Positions 24,835-38,159 of a stretch of 64,000 nt of DNA are shown here, one piece after another. Origin of the DNA: Chrysoperla carnea (lineage: Eukaryota > Arthropoda > Insecta > Neuroptera > Chrysopidae); assembly GCF_905475395.1 (NCBI RefSeq), contig NC_058342.1, forward strand, positions 21,424,640-21,488,639, read 5' to 3'. The notes beneath the pieces are model-generated. The model saw only the letters and a program-made list of their open reading frames with translations, did not search any database and was not told where the DNA came from. Within the stretch, counting starts at the first letter, position 1. Each line of letters begins with the position of its first letter. The position numbers were made by a program, and so were the translations under genes.

Positions 24835-25100
24835 CAGTGTGCCGCCTCTAGCATTTTCCATTGAGCTCTGTTACGAGCCACTCTTCTTCAGCGAGGGCCC
24901 GCTGTAAACTTAAGGTCGTCCTCACATCTCCTCACTTGTTTCCCTCTGCTCCTTTTACTATTTCTTGAGTACCATTCTGTCACTATTTTGCTCCATTTTT
25001 CTATATTAGTCTCTAGATTTCATGACCTCTTTTAGCGACCAATATTTTCGCTAGCCACAGGCTATTCATTTGTTGATTTCTCTAGTTGTTTGGTCTTTGG
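24835..25100 (-). pseudogene. LINE 3'-end coding fragment
   Basis: The minus strand reads IACG then RKYWSLKEVMKSR, an internal deletion, then NIEKWSKIVTEWYSRNSKRS, QVRRCEDDL and ARNRAQWKMLEAA. These are the C-terminal tail motifs of an endonuclease/reverse-transcriptase LINE protein. Several stops are present. Confidence 0.65.
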
Positions 25101-25670
25101 GTGATATTATTTGCAGCTGCCCTTATCTGACCCTCTTTGGTGACCCCCTGAACGTTATTTTTGTATCTATCATTCACTTTATTCTAGAATAATAACTTCT
25201 TCAACACTAAATTACAATTTGATTGATAAACATTGTTTATTTATTATCTAACGAAAACAAGAACGATAAATTTTAAATGTTATTGTGCGTTCACAATTTA
25301 TCCACAGTTTACAATCTTACAATAGAACGGTGACATATACATATCTTGTACTGCATATTGCAAGACATTTAGTATAACAAACTATTTACTATTATTAAAA
25401 AAATACATTTATTTAATCATGACATTCAAAACTGTTTTTCTAATTTAATGCACTTAATTTTTTTTTCTTTTTTAAATTGATTACAGGAGATTATTTTTTA
25501 TCCAACTGATTTGTACCTACGATTAATATTTTAAATCCAAATGCATTTAAACCAATTAAAATATTTGTTATGATGCAAAACAATTATTATATTTAAATTA
25601 GTCAAAAATTACCTATGGTAAAAAAAAAAAAAAAAATCAGTAAAAACTGAGTAATGGATGGATAGATAAT

Positions 25671-26886
25671 AGTATAGGCGCTGAGTGGATTTCGTATCCT
25701 TTTTCAGGCCCCACTGAACAAGAAGTGTATTTCAAATCACTAAAAGTGGGAAGAATTTGTTATACACAAATTGATTGTTTATACGGCCATAGCTCCAAAA
25801 CTATTTAAAATTTACTAAAACAATTTTATCCCACAAGAAAAAACAAAAATTACTTTTTTTTATTCGTCTTGATGCGAATAATAGAACCGGAGATATGGTT
25901 AAAATAGTAAATAAAAAGGATATTGCAGACTGTAAGTCCCTAGATTGGCCAATATCTAATAGTTTTGTGCTTGTAAGGCCCCACTCATTTTAAAGGTAAT
26001 GAGTCTATATTTTAATGTTATTGCACATAAAAATACGTTTTATGCAATAACAACGAAGCTAGCACGATTTTAGGTATTCAGTTTTATCAAGTCGAAACCG
26101 AGCCCTTAGCGAAAAAAACTCGATATAATTATATATGAAAAAATTGTAAATTTTTTGTTTGTTTAAGAATCTTTTTCATTTTTTCAAATATCTCTATTAA
26201 AACTTGAGTTATTGCAAACGAACGCGAATGCATAAATCAATTCTGATTCAATCAAATTAAACATGAAAAGACAATGAACGTTGCATCAAATCAGATATGA
26301 TTGTCTTTTGGTATGTTGTTTGAAATGTAAAGGCAATGTCAAATCCAAGTTTTTGACCTCGGCAAACGACCGGATCATATCGAAAAATAAGAAAAACCTC
26401 GATCATTTTCACTTTATTTCAGTTTTTGCCTGTTGTGATCTGGAAAAACTGGTTTTTCAGCAGAAACTGTAGTATTTATTTATAAAGAAGGTGTGAAGGT
26501 AACAATTTGAGATCAACCCGATTTTTATAGAACCGATAATTTCGGAGATACAGCTTTTCAAAATTTGTTTATTTTTTCAAGTTATATACGATTTTTCACA
26601 AAACTTCATTTTGTAAACCGTTAGAGACATAACAGAAGTTTAAGATGTGCTCTGTAAAAAAATAAAAAACTTTTGTTTTTAGACATTGTTTGAGACCTTT
26701 GGTAAATTTTCAATAGTTTAGGAGCTATGGCCGTATAAAAAATAAATATGTTTATAGTCAATTTATCCCTTCTTTGAGAGATTAGCAAGTTGTAAATTCG
26801 GATTCAGCGAGTAAAAATACGTCGAAATACACTTCTTGTTCAGTAGGACCTGAAAAAGCACATGAAACACACTCAGCGCCTCCACT
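25671..26886. mobile_element. 1.2-kb non-coding TIR element
   Basis: The left end reads GGCGCTGAGTGG, then CTTTTTCAGG, ACTGAACAAGAAGTGTATTT and, further in, ACGGCCATAGCTCC. All recur inverted at the right end. The interior has no long ORF. Internal words such as AAACCGTTAGAGA also occur in the 33.4 and 48.9 kb repeats. Confidence 0.75.
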
Positions 26887-27143
26887 ATAATGAAACTCAT
26901 TAAATACATTAAAATCAATACTGGTCATGATTAAACATGTATATTATACTTAAAATATAAAATTGAATTTAACAAAGGTTAGGCCGATATGAACTAGGAT
27001 AGGGGATATAATCAATGTACTGTTATTGTGTACCGGCTTGCGCTTGGACCGAATATTATAGTTAAGAACGAATGACTGTAAAGATTATTCAAGATATGGG
27101 ACATAATTTCTGCACGCACAAAATTCATTTTATGTGGTATATA

Positions 27144-27952
27144 TGTCGCAGTCAAGTCTTAATTAGCCGTTTAATTAACAGCCTAGCCTTTTTACTAAAC
27201 GGCGCCAATGACTATTGGCCTGAACAATATTCAGTCATTCAATCAAACAGTTAGGCAAATGACTTGAATGGGTGAGTATAATTACTTGCCTAGTCATTTC
27301 AATTTAGTTCCATTTTCTACCACCTGGTACTGTAATTTCTGCACTGTATAGATTTATGAGTATGGCGTCAGCTAGAAACAATATTGTTGATATTTCTCAC
27401 AGTTTGATTAAGTTTACGCAAAAGAAAATTTTTATTTAAAACTGGTTTTCACAGCCAAAGTTGCAGTACTCAGATACAAGCAATGGTGACCAAATTTCAG
27501 AAGGTCTAATTTCTTTGAAAGTGGTTTCGGTAAATCAATTATCTTTTGGTGGTCAGGGATTCCAAAAAATATAGTTGTACGCCTGCTTTGAATCATGTGA
27601 TTGTTTTAAAAGTGAGAGTTATGAGAGTTTAATTTGCGTTAACAAATAATATTTTAATTACTTACATGTGTACTTTGTTATTGAGTTGTTTGATCTCATG
27701 CTTTCCAAAAAACAATATGTTATACTTGCCGTAAATAAACATTTCTAAATAAATTAAATAAACAGATATTTAATCTATTTTTGTTAAAAGGTCACCCTAT
27801 TCTATGAATGGCCTAAGCATCAATCAGCCAGTTCATTTAATGTTGTATTAGACGCTATGACTGAGCATCATTCAGACCCCTTGTTTAACGGCGCCGTTTA
27901 GTAAAAAGGCTAGGATGTTAATTGAACGGCTAATTAAGAGTTGCCTGCGACA
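27144..27952. mobile_element. 0.8-kb TIR element
   Basis: TGTCGCAG at the left end and its inverse at the right lead into inverted repeats of about 60 bp (TCTTAATTAGCCGTT, AGCCTTTTTACTAAACGGCG). There is no ORF of note inside (the 60-codon one at 27072 overlaps the TIR). Confidence 0.75.
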
Positions 27953-28837
27953 TTTACATTAAATAATTACAACAATAAATGCAAATAAACGTTTGTCTTT
28001 AATGTGCCTTCATTGGTGATGGACTTTATAATTTTTGAAAACATTACGTATTTTTTCAACGAATTAAAACTAAATTTTTCGTAACATAAACAATTAACAA
28101 AATGTATTATCCAAGACAGACTTTTAATTAATTTAAACTTTTTAGAAATGCTTTGCTAAACTATATTGTACTATAATGTGTTGAAATACATGATACAGAA
28201 AACATTTGGTTCCGTAAATGAGTGGTGTCTAAAAAAAAAGTGGGACCCGACATCCAGATATGATGGGGAACATATAAATATTTTCCATCAGCATGAAATA
28301 AAAATTTTTAATTGGCTAAGAAATTATGAAAACATTTGAGACTCGAATAAACTATGATTGATTGACATCTCTTTTAAAAATTATTTTTTCTTGGTTTAAG
28401 AAAAATTTTTTTTCTACATAACTAAATCTAAATTTTTTAAAAATCTTTATTGCTAGCTTCATTTTTATTTATTTTTATTTTGTAGAAGCTTCCAGTAGAT
28501 TTGTAGTAATTTTGCATGTAGGTCACTTCTTCGCATTATGATAAAAGACATCCTCTGTTAAGTGCTGTTTTATTGAATGAATTTTATTTTGATGAATGTA
28601 TTTTTTATTATTTGATGGTGTTAGCTATCTCGTAAACTAGGCCTCATATCCAAACCTAATAAAGAGCATTTTCTCATCTAATTTAGGAAACGAAGGGGTC
28701 CCTTCAATTTAGGAAATTGAAGGGCTTCGTAGTCAATTATAGAACACTCTGTATAGTTTACACTATTTGTATTTAAAAAAAAAAAAAAAAATTACAATCC
28801 AGAGACTTTTACGGTCAACTAAATTTGTATAACAAGA

Positions 28838-29710
28838 CTATCACATTCAAATTTTATCCAATTTTGATAAACACGATATGTAACCCTACTAAATTTGGGT
28901 CATACTTTTCAAATTTGTGATCAAAATTAACCTAACTCTAATAGGTTTCAAGAATTTGGAGTCATGGTTTCGAAATTAAGCACATAAGTGATAGCTAGCG
29001 AAAAACTGACATAACTGCAATAAATGACCCAAAATTAGTGGGTTTCAAAAAAAATTCCAAGAAGAACGGATCAAATTTGCTTGTGTTATCAAAAAAATCG
29101 AATTTTTTAAACTTTATGACGTCATCAGAATCAAAAAATTTAATTTTGCTCTATCACATTCAAATTTAATCCAATTTTGATAAACCAAGTGTGTAATCCT
29201 ACTAAATTTGGGTCATTCTTTTCAAATTTGTGATCAAAATTAACCTTACTCTAATAGGTTTCAAGAATGTGGGGTCCTGGTCTCGGAATTCAGTACATAA
29301 TTGATAGCTAGCGAAAAACTGACATAACAGCTGAAAAGAATGACCCAAAATTAGTGGGTTAAAAAAAAATTCCAATTTTTTTAACTTTATGACGTCATAA
29401 CAATCAAAAAAATTAATTCTGCTCTATCATATTCAAATTTTATCCAATTTTGATAAACCAAGTATGTAACCCTACTAAATTTGGGTCATACTTTTCATAT
29501 TTGTGATCAAAATAAACCTAACTTTAATAAGTTTTAAGAATATGGAGTCCTGGTCCCGGAATTACGCACATAAGTGATAGCTAGCGAAAAACTGACATCA
29601 CAACTGAAAAAAATTACCCAAAGTTAGTGGGTTTCAGAAAAAATTTTTAACAGATCGGATCAAATTTGCCTGTGTTAACTTTATGACGTCATTAGAATTC
29701 AAATTTTGCT
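28838..29710 (+). repeat. tandem array, three units of 273-313 bp
   Basis: Units start CTATCACATTCAAATTT at 28838, 29151 and 29424, and a truncated fourth starts CTATCAGTAA at 29711. Each unit carries a GTGATAGCTAGCGAAAAACT block (one TTGATAG) and a TTTATGACGTCAT block. No ORF is conserved. Confidence 0.85.
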
Positions 29711-30599
29711 CTATCAGTAACAAGAGCTAGTAAATACCGTGATCAAGAAGATTTAATTAACACGTTGGAATCATTATTTAATGAGTATTCTTTATTATAA
29801 ATCATATACATTTTGATTATTATTTGATACAATGATTCCAACCTGGTTACTAATTGGTAACCAGGTAAAATGTGTATATTGAAACAATTCACAATAGTAG
29901 TAAAATGTGTAAGGTCTGTCCTTTCAGTAAGTGAATCATTAATGACTAAATGAATCAATGATTATTTTATTGAGTCATGGATTACTTTAGTGAATCATTA
30001 ATTCGTTTAATATCCTTCAAATCACTTACTCTCGCTTAGCCTACCACTTAGAAAATTCGCTTTCGACCACTAGTTTAAATAGTACCTAATCGATCTATCA
30101 TCATCAACAACATTTTGTTAATTATATCTCATCTTTCATCTCTTATATAAGTGGCTAATATGTCTGCATATACGATGGGGATATATAGCATGACATGCAG
30201 CACTGAAAAACCATAACAACCATATACCACATAATAAATATACATGAATCTTTTATCCATATACAGTGTGTTCCCGCATAGAGGTAACTATACTTGTAAA
30301 TTTTCTTATTTTGCATTTTAAGAAAAAAAGTAATTGTTTAAAACAAATTTTTCTTATTCTGTAAAGTATATAGGCATGTTTAAAACTTCTAAATAATGTA
30401 CAGGATAGCCAAAAATTTGGAATCACTATTTTTATTTTTGGTTAACTACCCTTCCTTTTTATAAGTTGACAACATGTTACTAAGAAAAGTTGCTAGCAAT
30501 TAACAATTATGACTCTATACAAAATATCAAAAAAATCCGTATACTTTAATTAAAACATCATTTTTTACTTGAACAAAAGTTGTAATTACTAAAAAACGT

Positions 30600-31095
30600 A
30601 GGGGAGCGGAGGCTAATACCGTACAGCGGCTAATTCCGTACATCACTGTTTATACTGAAGGAATTGAGCTGCGTGCGTTTGCTTGGTTTCAATCATTAGC
30701 GCAGTAGTATTAGTGTAGCCTCTTAAGTTATTGTGTTATTAAGGGTAATCATTTTGGTATGAATAAATGTTATGTGATTTGGCGCTCGTTTTTACAACTT
30801 TTAAACATCATAAAATAAGATGTAAGATCCTATTTTTATTAAATTTTATAATGAACTTATTATATTTCGGACTATAAATATCTTTATAATAAGATTATGA
30901 TCAAAGAATCCCTTTATTGACTTTTTTTTAGGTAAATACTCATTCTTGAAATTTGAATTCGGTTTCGGGTATTTCCGTACACTGTATGAAATTATTTCTC
31001 CAGAAGAAGCAGTAAATTTAGAATCAGAAATATCACAAGAACTCGTGTCTCCAGAAAAAGCAGTGATTCATCCAGACAAATTCTCATTATGAATA
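30600..31095 (+). mobile_element. possible pogo/Tigger-like remnant
   Basis: GGCTAATACCGTACAGCGGC with the repeated word TAAT(A/T)CCGTAC is typical of a transposon end. Near 30990-31090 a broken frame reads SPEEAVNLESEISQELVSPE, a low-complexity transposase linker-like segment. No catalytic region remains. Confidence 0.35.
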
Positions 31096-31443
31096 ATGAT
31101 TATCAAAATGGTGAAAGTTTCGCAGCCACAAAACTAACCACGATAGCTAAGTCAATTTTAAAACACAGCAATTTCTAAACAGTATTGGAGTTTCGACAAT
31201 ACAATTTTTAATAACATGATGGTGCTTTTTTATCATTAAAATTTCCCGCTTATTATGATAGAAATATACAGTTGATATTGAGTTTTGATGAGGGCGGTCA
31301 TATTCGATAAAAAGGCAGACGGTGGATTAATGATAATTAAAAAATACTTTTAAGATACTAATTGACCTAAAGAAAGATTGTACAGACAAGTTTTTTGTAA
31401 CGGGACTCCATAAACAACAAAGGGTCGATTCACGATAACTATA

Positions 31444-32052
31444 AAAAAGGTGATACAGGTAAGTTAATTAAAAAAATAAAGCTCTGGATAAAACTTGCGA
31501 AAATTGGTACATCGCACAGGGTTTAATCAATAAAGTATAGTTTGGGTCAAATTACATTTTATATAAAATATTGTAAAAAATGAAATGTTTAAGGACCTCA
31601 TACTTATGGTAATTGGATTTCGATCAAATTTGCTCATATTTCAGGATTGTGTAGATCTCAAAATACTAATCAGAAATGTCTTATGGATGTTGAAATTTCA
31701 ATTATTCCTATTTCTAGCTAGTGTTAGAGCAATCCCTAAATTCGACTTGTACTACACGGGTTTTAAGTTTATTTCTGTTATAAAGTAAGTTAAGGTGTAA
31801 TTAAACTAAAAATATCCTAAATTAAGTGAAAATATAATCGCCACTTAATTAAGAATATTTTTAGTTTAATTGCACCTTAACTTATCTAAGTGTGAAGTCC
31901 TTTAACATTTCATTTTTTACAATATTTTATCTAAAACTTAATTTGACTCAAACTATACTTTTTATTGACTAAACCCTGTGCGATGTACCAATTTCCGCAA
32001 GTTTTATCCAAAGCCCTTATTTTTTTACTTAACTTGCCTGCATCACCTTTTT
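31444..32052. repeat. 609-bp palindromic element
   Basis: The outer arms (31444-31605 and about 31900-32052) match, with blocks AAAACTTGCG, GTACATCGCACAGGGTTTA and AATATTGTAAAAAATGAAAT. An inner palindrome centred near 31835 (AAGTTAAGGTG, TTTAATT) forms a second stem. The region 31610-31775 is unpaired. Confidence 0.8.
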
Positions 32053-32235
32053 AATTTCTTTTTTCAACACTTACATCATATTTCTATTATTTTTTATGTC
32101 CGAACTATCTATCTAATAGGAATCATAAGTATCTTAATTTTCATTAATATAATTCATATAATTTAACAACACATTCATTATACTTTTATTATAATAAATA
32201 TTTATTTATCGTTTCAACGATAAATAGTTATTTTA

Positions 32236-32729
32236 CAGTAAAAGATGTTATAAAAATCGGCTAATAAAGGAAAATGAAAGAAACCGCTCGCATTTTGCTA
32301 AAACTTCATGGAGAGTGTTCCTTAGGTGTCAAATTTCAGTAGTAACGCATGAATTAGTGGTGCAAATGTTTCTATTTTTTAATCAACAATTTTTAATTCA
32401 ATGAAACGTTCAATTTTAAAATTCACTTAAAAAATCAGTAAGTAGGCAAATTACGTAAATGTTAAGTGTTTGTCATATAATCAAAAACTTTTATATATGT
32501 ATAACGTATACGTAATTCAAGTTGCCTATTTACTAATTTTTGTAAGTCAACTTTAACATTGATAATTTCATTGAATTAACAATTTAGTGTTTATTAACAA
32601 ATAGAACATTTGTACCACTAACTCATGCCTTGCTAGTGATATTTGACACCTAAGAAACACTTTCCATGAGGTTTTAGCAAAATGCGAGCGGTTTCTTCCA
32701 TTTTCCTTTATTTGTAACATCTTTTACTG
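32236..32729. mobile_element. 494-bp foldback MITE with CAGTAAAAGATGTTA ends and TA duplication
   Basis: TA|CAGTAAAAGATGTTA at the left and the exact inverse at the right. Arms of about 230 bp share GAAACCGCTCGCATTTTGC, CATG-AG-GTGTT and AGGTGTCAAAT. No coding capacity. TA flanks and CAGT ends fit the Tc1/mariner/pogo superfamily. Confidence 0.82.
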
Positions 32730-33354
32730 TACTAATTAATCGTCTATCAAAATATTGTACTGTCACCCAATTTACACATCCTTTCAAGTTTCAACTTATA
32801 AATAATAACCGGAAAGACAGTCTAGTATCAAAAGCAGACAAATTCAATAAAAGCTCTCAAAAATATGGCTCATTTTACGTACCAAATGGTATGTATTTAA
32901 TTATCCCAATGCAGTTCAGCAAACATACAAAGTTTAAGCACTTTTAACTAAACATAATTTTTTTCACAAAAAACAAAACGCACTCCGTAAAAGCTCACTC
33001 ATACAAATTTTAAATTTATACCTCAAAGAGAAATAAAAATAGTATTTTTTGGTATTAAATTTTGAGCGTGTTTTTTTAACAAAATGGTTACCGACATTTT
33101 CAACGATCAAACAATTAAAAATATAAGTTATATGTTGCCGTGTGAAAATCTAAAGCTATGTTTAAATCAAATAACACCTTCATAAAGTGTTTCTATAAGA
33201 TGTTCTACATTCTAAATAGGCAATTTAAAAAGCATTTCATATTTGTACCAAATAAATCATTTTCTTTAACTAATGTAAATATTTACTTGATAGTTGACTA
33301 GAAAATTATTTGCAAGAGTTCCCACTTCATGCTAATAAGTTTTATATCATATAT

Positions 33355-33650
33355 AGATTTAAATATACTATTAAGTTTAGTCCCAAGTTTGTAACGCTTA
33401 AAAATATTAATGCTACGAACAAAATTTTGGTATAGGTGTAATAAGAAGTGAGGTCGAGTTTATAAATGAGCAACATAGGTCCACTGATTCTTGGTCCGAA
33501 GGATCCATCTTGTAAACCGTTAGAGATAGAACAAAAGTTTAAGTATAAAAATATTCCTTTAAGTATAAAAAATATAAACAACTTTTGTTCCAAACATTTT
33601 TTCGTAAACATCATTGTTTACCCGTGAGGGCGTAAATTAGGCGCAAAATT
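33355..33650 (+). repeat. dispersed repeat shared with 48.7-49.07 kb, copy 1
   Basis: Shared words are AAGTTTGTAACGCTTAAAAA, GCTACGAACAAAATTTTGGT, GAGCAACATAGGTC, AAACCGTTAGAGATAGAACA and ACATTTTTTCGTAAAC, in the same order and strand as in copy 2. Minus-strand ORFs in both copies are shadows. Confidence 0.8.
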
Positions 33651-34200
33651 ATAGAGTGCAGACAAGTGGCAGCCTTGTTTTAAGCCACGATATAACGCAA
33701 CAATTTGAGTTGGAGTATATTGATTGAGTACGACTATAGTATTACTGGCCAGTTGAGTATGGCTGTAGCATTACTGGCCATGTTTGCCAGTTTTTTCCAC
33801 AGCATAACACGATCAATGCTATCAAATGCTTTCTTAAAATCTATAAAACAGAGATAAATTTTGAAATGTCTTTTGATTAATAAATTATTGTCGATGATCG
33901 TTTTCAAAACTAATATATTATCCATGACCTGTGCACTATTGGTGTATTTGATTAGCCAATAGCTTGGTGTATTATTTACTTATATTAGGCGAAAGAGTAA
34001 GTCCTCGATAGTTATCAGGGCAGTTTATTTCATATTTGCCTTTGTAAATATTTAAAATCAGGCCTGTGTTCCAAACTTTCGGAAAATTTTTGTTTTTCAT
34101 CATAGTTACAAATAGTTTTAGTAATATGCTGCTAAATTTATGGCAGTATTTATGTGCCACCCCGATGCATTTGTAAAGAATACCATCTATTACTTCAGGT
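33630..34200 (-). pseudogene. LINE reverse-transcriptase fragment
   Basis: Successive minus-strand pieces are NFPKVWNTGLILNIYKGKYE, CPDNYRGLTL, FIDFKKAFDSIDRVMLWKKL (first catalytic Asp region) and IVALYRGLKQGCHLSALYNF. They are in the right order for motifs 0 to 3 of a non-LTR reverse transcriptase. Frameshifts separate them and the YADD region is missing. Confidence 0.82.
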
Positions 34201-34324
34201 TTTCACACTTTAATGTATTCGCACCATGTGAGTTTTATAGAAGTCGTTTCCATGGTAACGATACACTAATTTAATTATAGAATTGTATGGATGCATATAT
34301 AATTGTATGGATTGCATTTATGAC

Positions 34325-34620
34325 TTACATTTAAAATTTAATATTATTGTCTCACAAATTTAAATAAATAATTATGATAATTTACATTTGAAAAATAATA
34401 TTTGTGCAATTTGATTTCTTATTTTCACAATTTTTAATGCATTAAGTTTAATTAATTAGTGTTTTTCAATAATTTTAATTTGACATTTTCTATAACATTA
34501 ACATGTAAAGAATTGCAAATTAGTCATAATAGCCTCCTTAAACGCTAAAATTTTTCTCTGAAACGCTGGCATCGATTTTATTGTCTCTACCATGACTACA
34601 CACACAACGAATATATTGTA
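34325..34620 (+). repeat. dispersed repeat, copy at 34 kb
   Basis: This is the second copy of the 14.1-14.4 kb repeat. It has a small insertion of about 45 bp before the terminal block. Confidence 0.6.
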
Positions 34621-37600
34621 TTTAATTAATTAAATTTTTATATTATAGTATTTAATTTTTTAAATCATTAAATTTGTATTGATTTTTTGAACACCTATAT
34701 TAACATTTTGTTCATGGGACTAAACTTAGTATACTTTGAGATATTTCATATATAAAAGGTATAATGATAAATATTCAGAGTATTAAAAGTTATTGAGGGT
34801 TACATCTCTATATTTGGATGACAATCTAATCTAAAGTCTTGTTTTATGTGAATGCAAATAAATTATTGTGATGTTTATCTCGAACACTTTGTTTATTATA
34901 TTTAAATGTTTCCAAAACTATGTTTTGATTGTGTGGATGTAAACCTATTAAGTATCAGTTCAAAGGAAGATATATATAATATTTATATACAGGCTTCCCA
35001 TCGAAAAAGTTATGCTTTCTTTTATGAAAAAATTATTTCTGATACATGTCTGAAACATATGTCTATACTATTTTTCATGGCATCGTCCCTGAAAAAATTA
35101 ATTCCATCAATTTGGAATTTTATCTGAGCAATAGCGGGGAAGATTAATTCCATCATTATGGAAGAACTCACAATAATGTTAATTGTACAAAAATTGATCG
35201 GTGAATGAGCTTCAAAAAAGTTTTTATCGTGAAGAAAATTTATCACAGATTCTTTTTATGCAAAAAAAAAAATCATTATGGCGCTTTCCAAAAAGAAAAC
35301 ATAAAACTAAGATTTTTGACGTTTCTAAAGCGGATGTCAGATATTACGTGTCACTGCTAAAAACAGCTGAATGAAGCTTCGGGCAGAGTCGGAAATCGCG
35401 AGAATTTCAAATTCTTCTCGAGAAATTTTCAAAGTAATCGATATTTGTTTTTTTTTTTTTCATGAATGAATGAAGTTTTTCAAAGAAATTGTCATCGATA
35501 ATCCTTTGAAATATTACTTTTTTTATGCGACTTTATCCGAAGATTATTATAATCATGGTGGGCTCAGTCACTTAACTAGGCAAATTGACATATAAATTTC
35601 ATCGTTTACGATATTTTTAAAGCATTTTATTACATTTCTGTGATACGTATATTTTCATTGTCAGTGTTCATTGATTTTATTCATAACTTAGATTTAAATC
35701 AATGAATATTAATTAGTTGGCAACTTGATTAGTCATGTGACGGCCGAACTACTTTAATATACACATTACGAGCAAACTAACAGTTGGATCACCCTTTTTG
35801 TTGCGAATACCAATATGAAAAATATCGCAACATCTATGGATGACGTATTTACATATTATCATTACAAGACAGTTTCAACTTATGTTCTTTGCCATTTAAT
35901 TTCTTTAAGATTGAATGAATTACGCATTTTTTTAAAAATATTTTCGATTATTGCTCTGTTAATACGTTTAATATTATAATATTGCAAACTTTAACAAAAC
36001 TACCTGAACTAACTACAACTTTCTTTCGCTGCTAAGCGAAGTTGTGGTTACCATTTTTAAGGAACTACTATGAAATACAAAAAAATTTAATATAATGTCA
36101 TACAAAACTTGAGGGCTCTTAATGAAAATTAGTATTCAAGCCTTGCTCAGGCTAGCCTGAATAAAGACTTGAGAGCCGGTTGCAGCGAAAATGTTTTCAG
36201 TTTTTTTTTTTTTTTAATATTTTTGGTTGATGTATCAACCTGTATATAATACAGAGTTGAATTACTATGAATTTATAAATTTTCAAAAATTGTTGTACTG
36301 TCTTTGAAACTAATTTTGCAGGGAGTTTTTGAAGGATTATTTTTAGTTTTTTTTTTTTTTTTTGGAAATGTACAAGTCTTTTAGTACAATTATTATAATA
36401 TGCAAAAATGCTACATTTCGGTCATAGATTTCCATGCAAAGTTGTGAAGTGGAACATAACGAAAGCAGTCCAAGCAGTCCAAGGCCCAATATTTTGAAAA
36501 CATTTGGCCTACACAAAATATGTTAAAATAATTGTTTAGTGAAAATCAGTTGAATGAACAAATGAATTGTTTGAAGATAAATAAATGTTAATTCATATTT
36601 GAACGATGTCTAGATCATGACACTATAAGAATTTAGAAAAAAATTATATAATTTACCAGAATCATCAAATAGAAGCCAAAGTGATTAATGGCTGGAAAAA
36701 GTACTAATCCGTATATGCCAGCTTGGTATGAAACGTAAAATTTTAAAAATTAATTGATCCTAAGGAAGAAATTCAAAATTAATTCGAATTTTATTACGAT
36801 CGTAATAAAATCATAAATATTATATTCAAGGCTAAAAGTTTTAATGGAACTGGGCTTGTAAATGTATCGATAATAAATCAAATGCGTTCCCACAGAGGTG
36901 TAGCCCATGGATACTATAAAATTGTAAACATAGGAAGAGAGGTCACATAAAGCGCTGGAAGTTGATTTTTTTGATGACCAACAAACTCTGACCAACAAAT
37001 ACAATACGTTAATGCCGTATCTGATAAAAACAGTGCGGTAGAAAATTTTTGTACTAAATATAGATATGCATAGTATCACTCCAACAGGTGCAGATTTATG
37101 ACAAGTATGGTACCTGACACAATCAAGTACTTATATTTAATAACATTTTAACATGCACTCAAATATCAGAAACCTTTTAAATTACTTGAAAAAGTTTTCA
37201 ATCACTTTTAAATTAGGTATCTAAAGTTACTAAAAATATAATCATTCGCTTCAGTAAGATATTTGTTTCATTAAAACAAAAATTTTAATTAACATTTACG
37301 AATTTCAAATCAGGTTCTTTTAATTTAAGTTGTAGTATGTAGTACTTTTCCAAATTAAAATTGGGGCAACTACTAGAAGCTATTATATAACAGTATTTAC
37401 TCGACGAACGACTAAATATGTTTCATATGTTGCCATGTTGGTATTCGACCTTTCAGGCGTTCCACTGTTGAGTACACGGATCTGAATTATTTTTTCAGAC
37501 TTAATGTCTTTTATATTACATTGGGATCTGGATAAGTGAGAAACCTCCATTACTGGAACTCATGCTGAGATCCCTACATTTTGGCACTGAATTACCTCTG

Positions 37601-38159
37601 TTAGTGTGACATAGAAAGCCATTTGCACAATCCTCCGAGGAAGAGTAAAAAGTTAAAGGGGATAGTATCATACAACAAACTCTGCTTACTTAGGTACTGT
37701 AACGGGCTGGCGATTCTTGTTTCTTATTAATCGTATGCAAGATCAATGAGATCCATGGTTGCCATCTCGTACATATTACTTTGGTTACACAAACAACCAA
37801 TAACCCCCAGAATTCTTATTTCATCTCCATATTCCAACTTCAATATGTAAGAACAAGCTCTTACAGTACCATTTTATACTTTAAAAAACTCCAAAACAAA
37901 ATAACAAAACCTGAAGTTTATTTAAACGAAGATACAGTAAATAAAAGAATAACATTGTTGTTAAAAATACCCGCTAATTGACTGATTTAGCTATTCGTTG
38001 ATCAGTATTTATTATGATTATTTTCTTAAATTATTATATTCATGGCATGTTTTGTTGCAAAATTTAATTGTACCAACCACTGTAAAGCTTTATAGCAGAA
38101 TACAGAAATTTATTATGTAGAAAAAAAATATATTATGATTATAAATTAAAATAAGGGAG
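34621..38159. other. no gene recognised
   Basis: AT-rich, no coding domain. ORFs of 62-109 codons here (for example 36750-37079) are compositionally like translated AT-rich non-coding DNA. The stretch 37430-37780 is less AT-rich and precedes the gypsy integrase; it might be part of that element. Confidence 0.35.

Noticed and set aside
29839..29866. short perfect palindrome ACCTGGTTAC / GTAACCAGGT
   Set aside because: Ten-base arms are too short to be more than a curiosity, and no neighbouring gene depends on it.
33342..33614. hydrophobic minus ORF, with a relative at 48591-48782
   Set aside because: The similarity between the two ORFs comes from a dispersed repeat at 33.4 and 48.7 kb; frames are not maintained across it.
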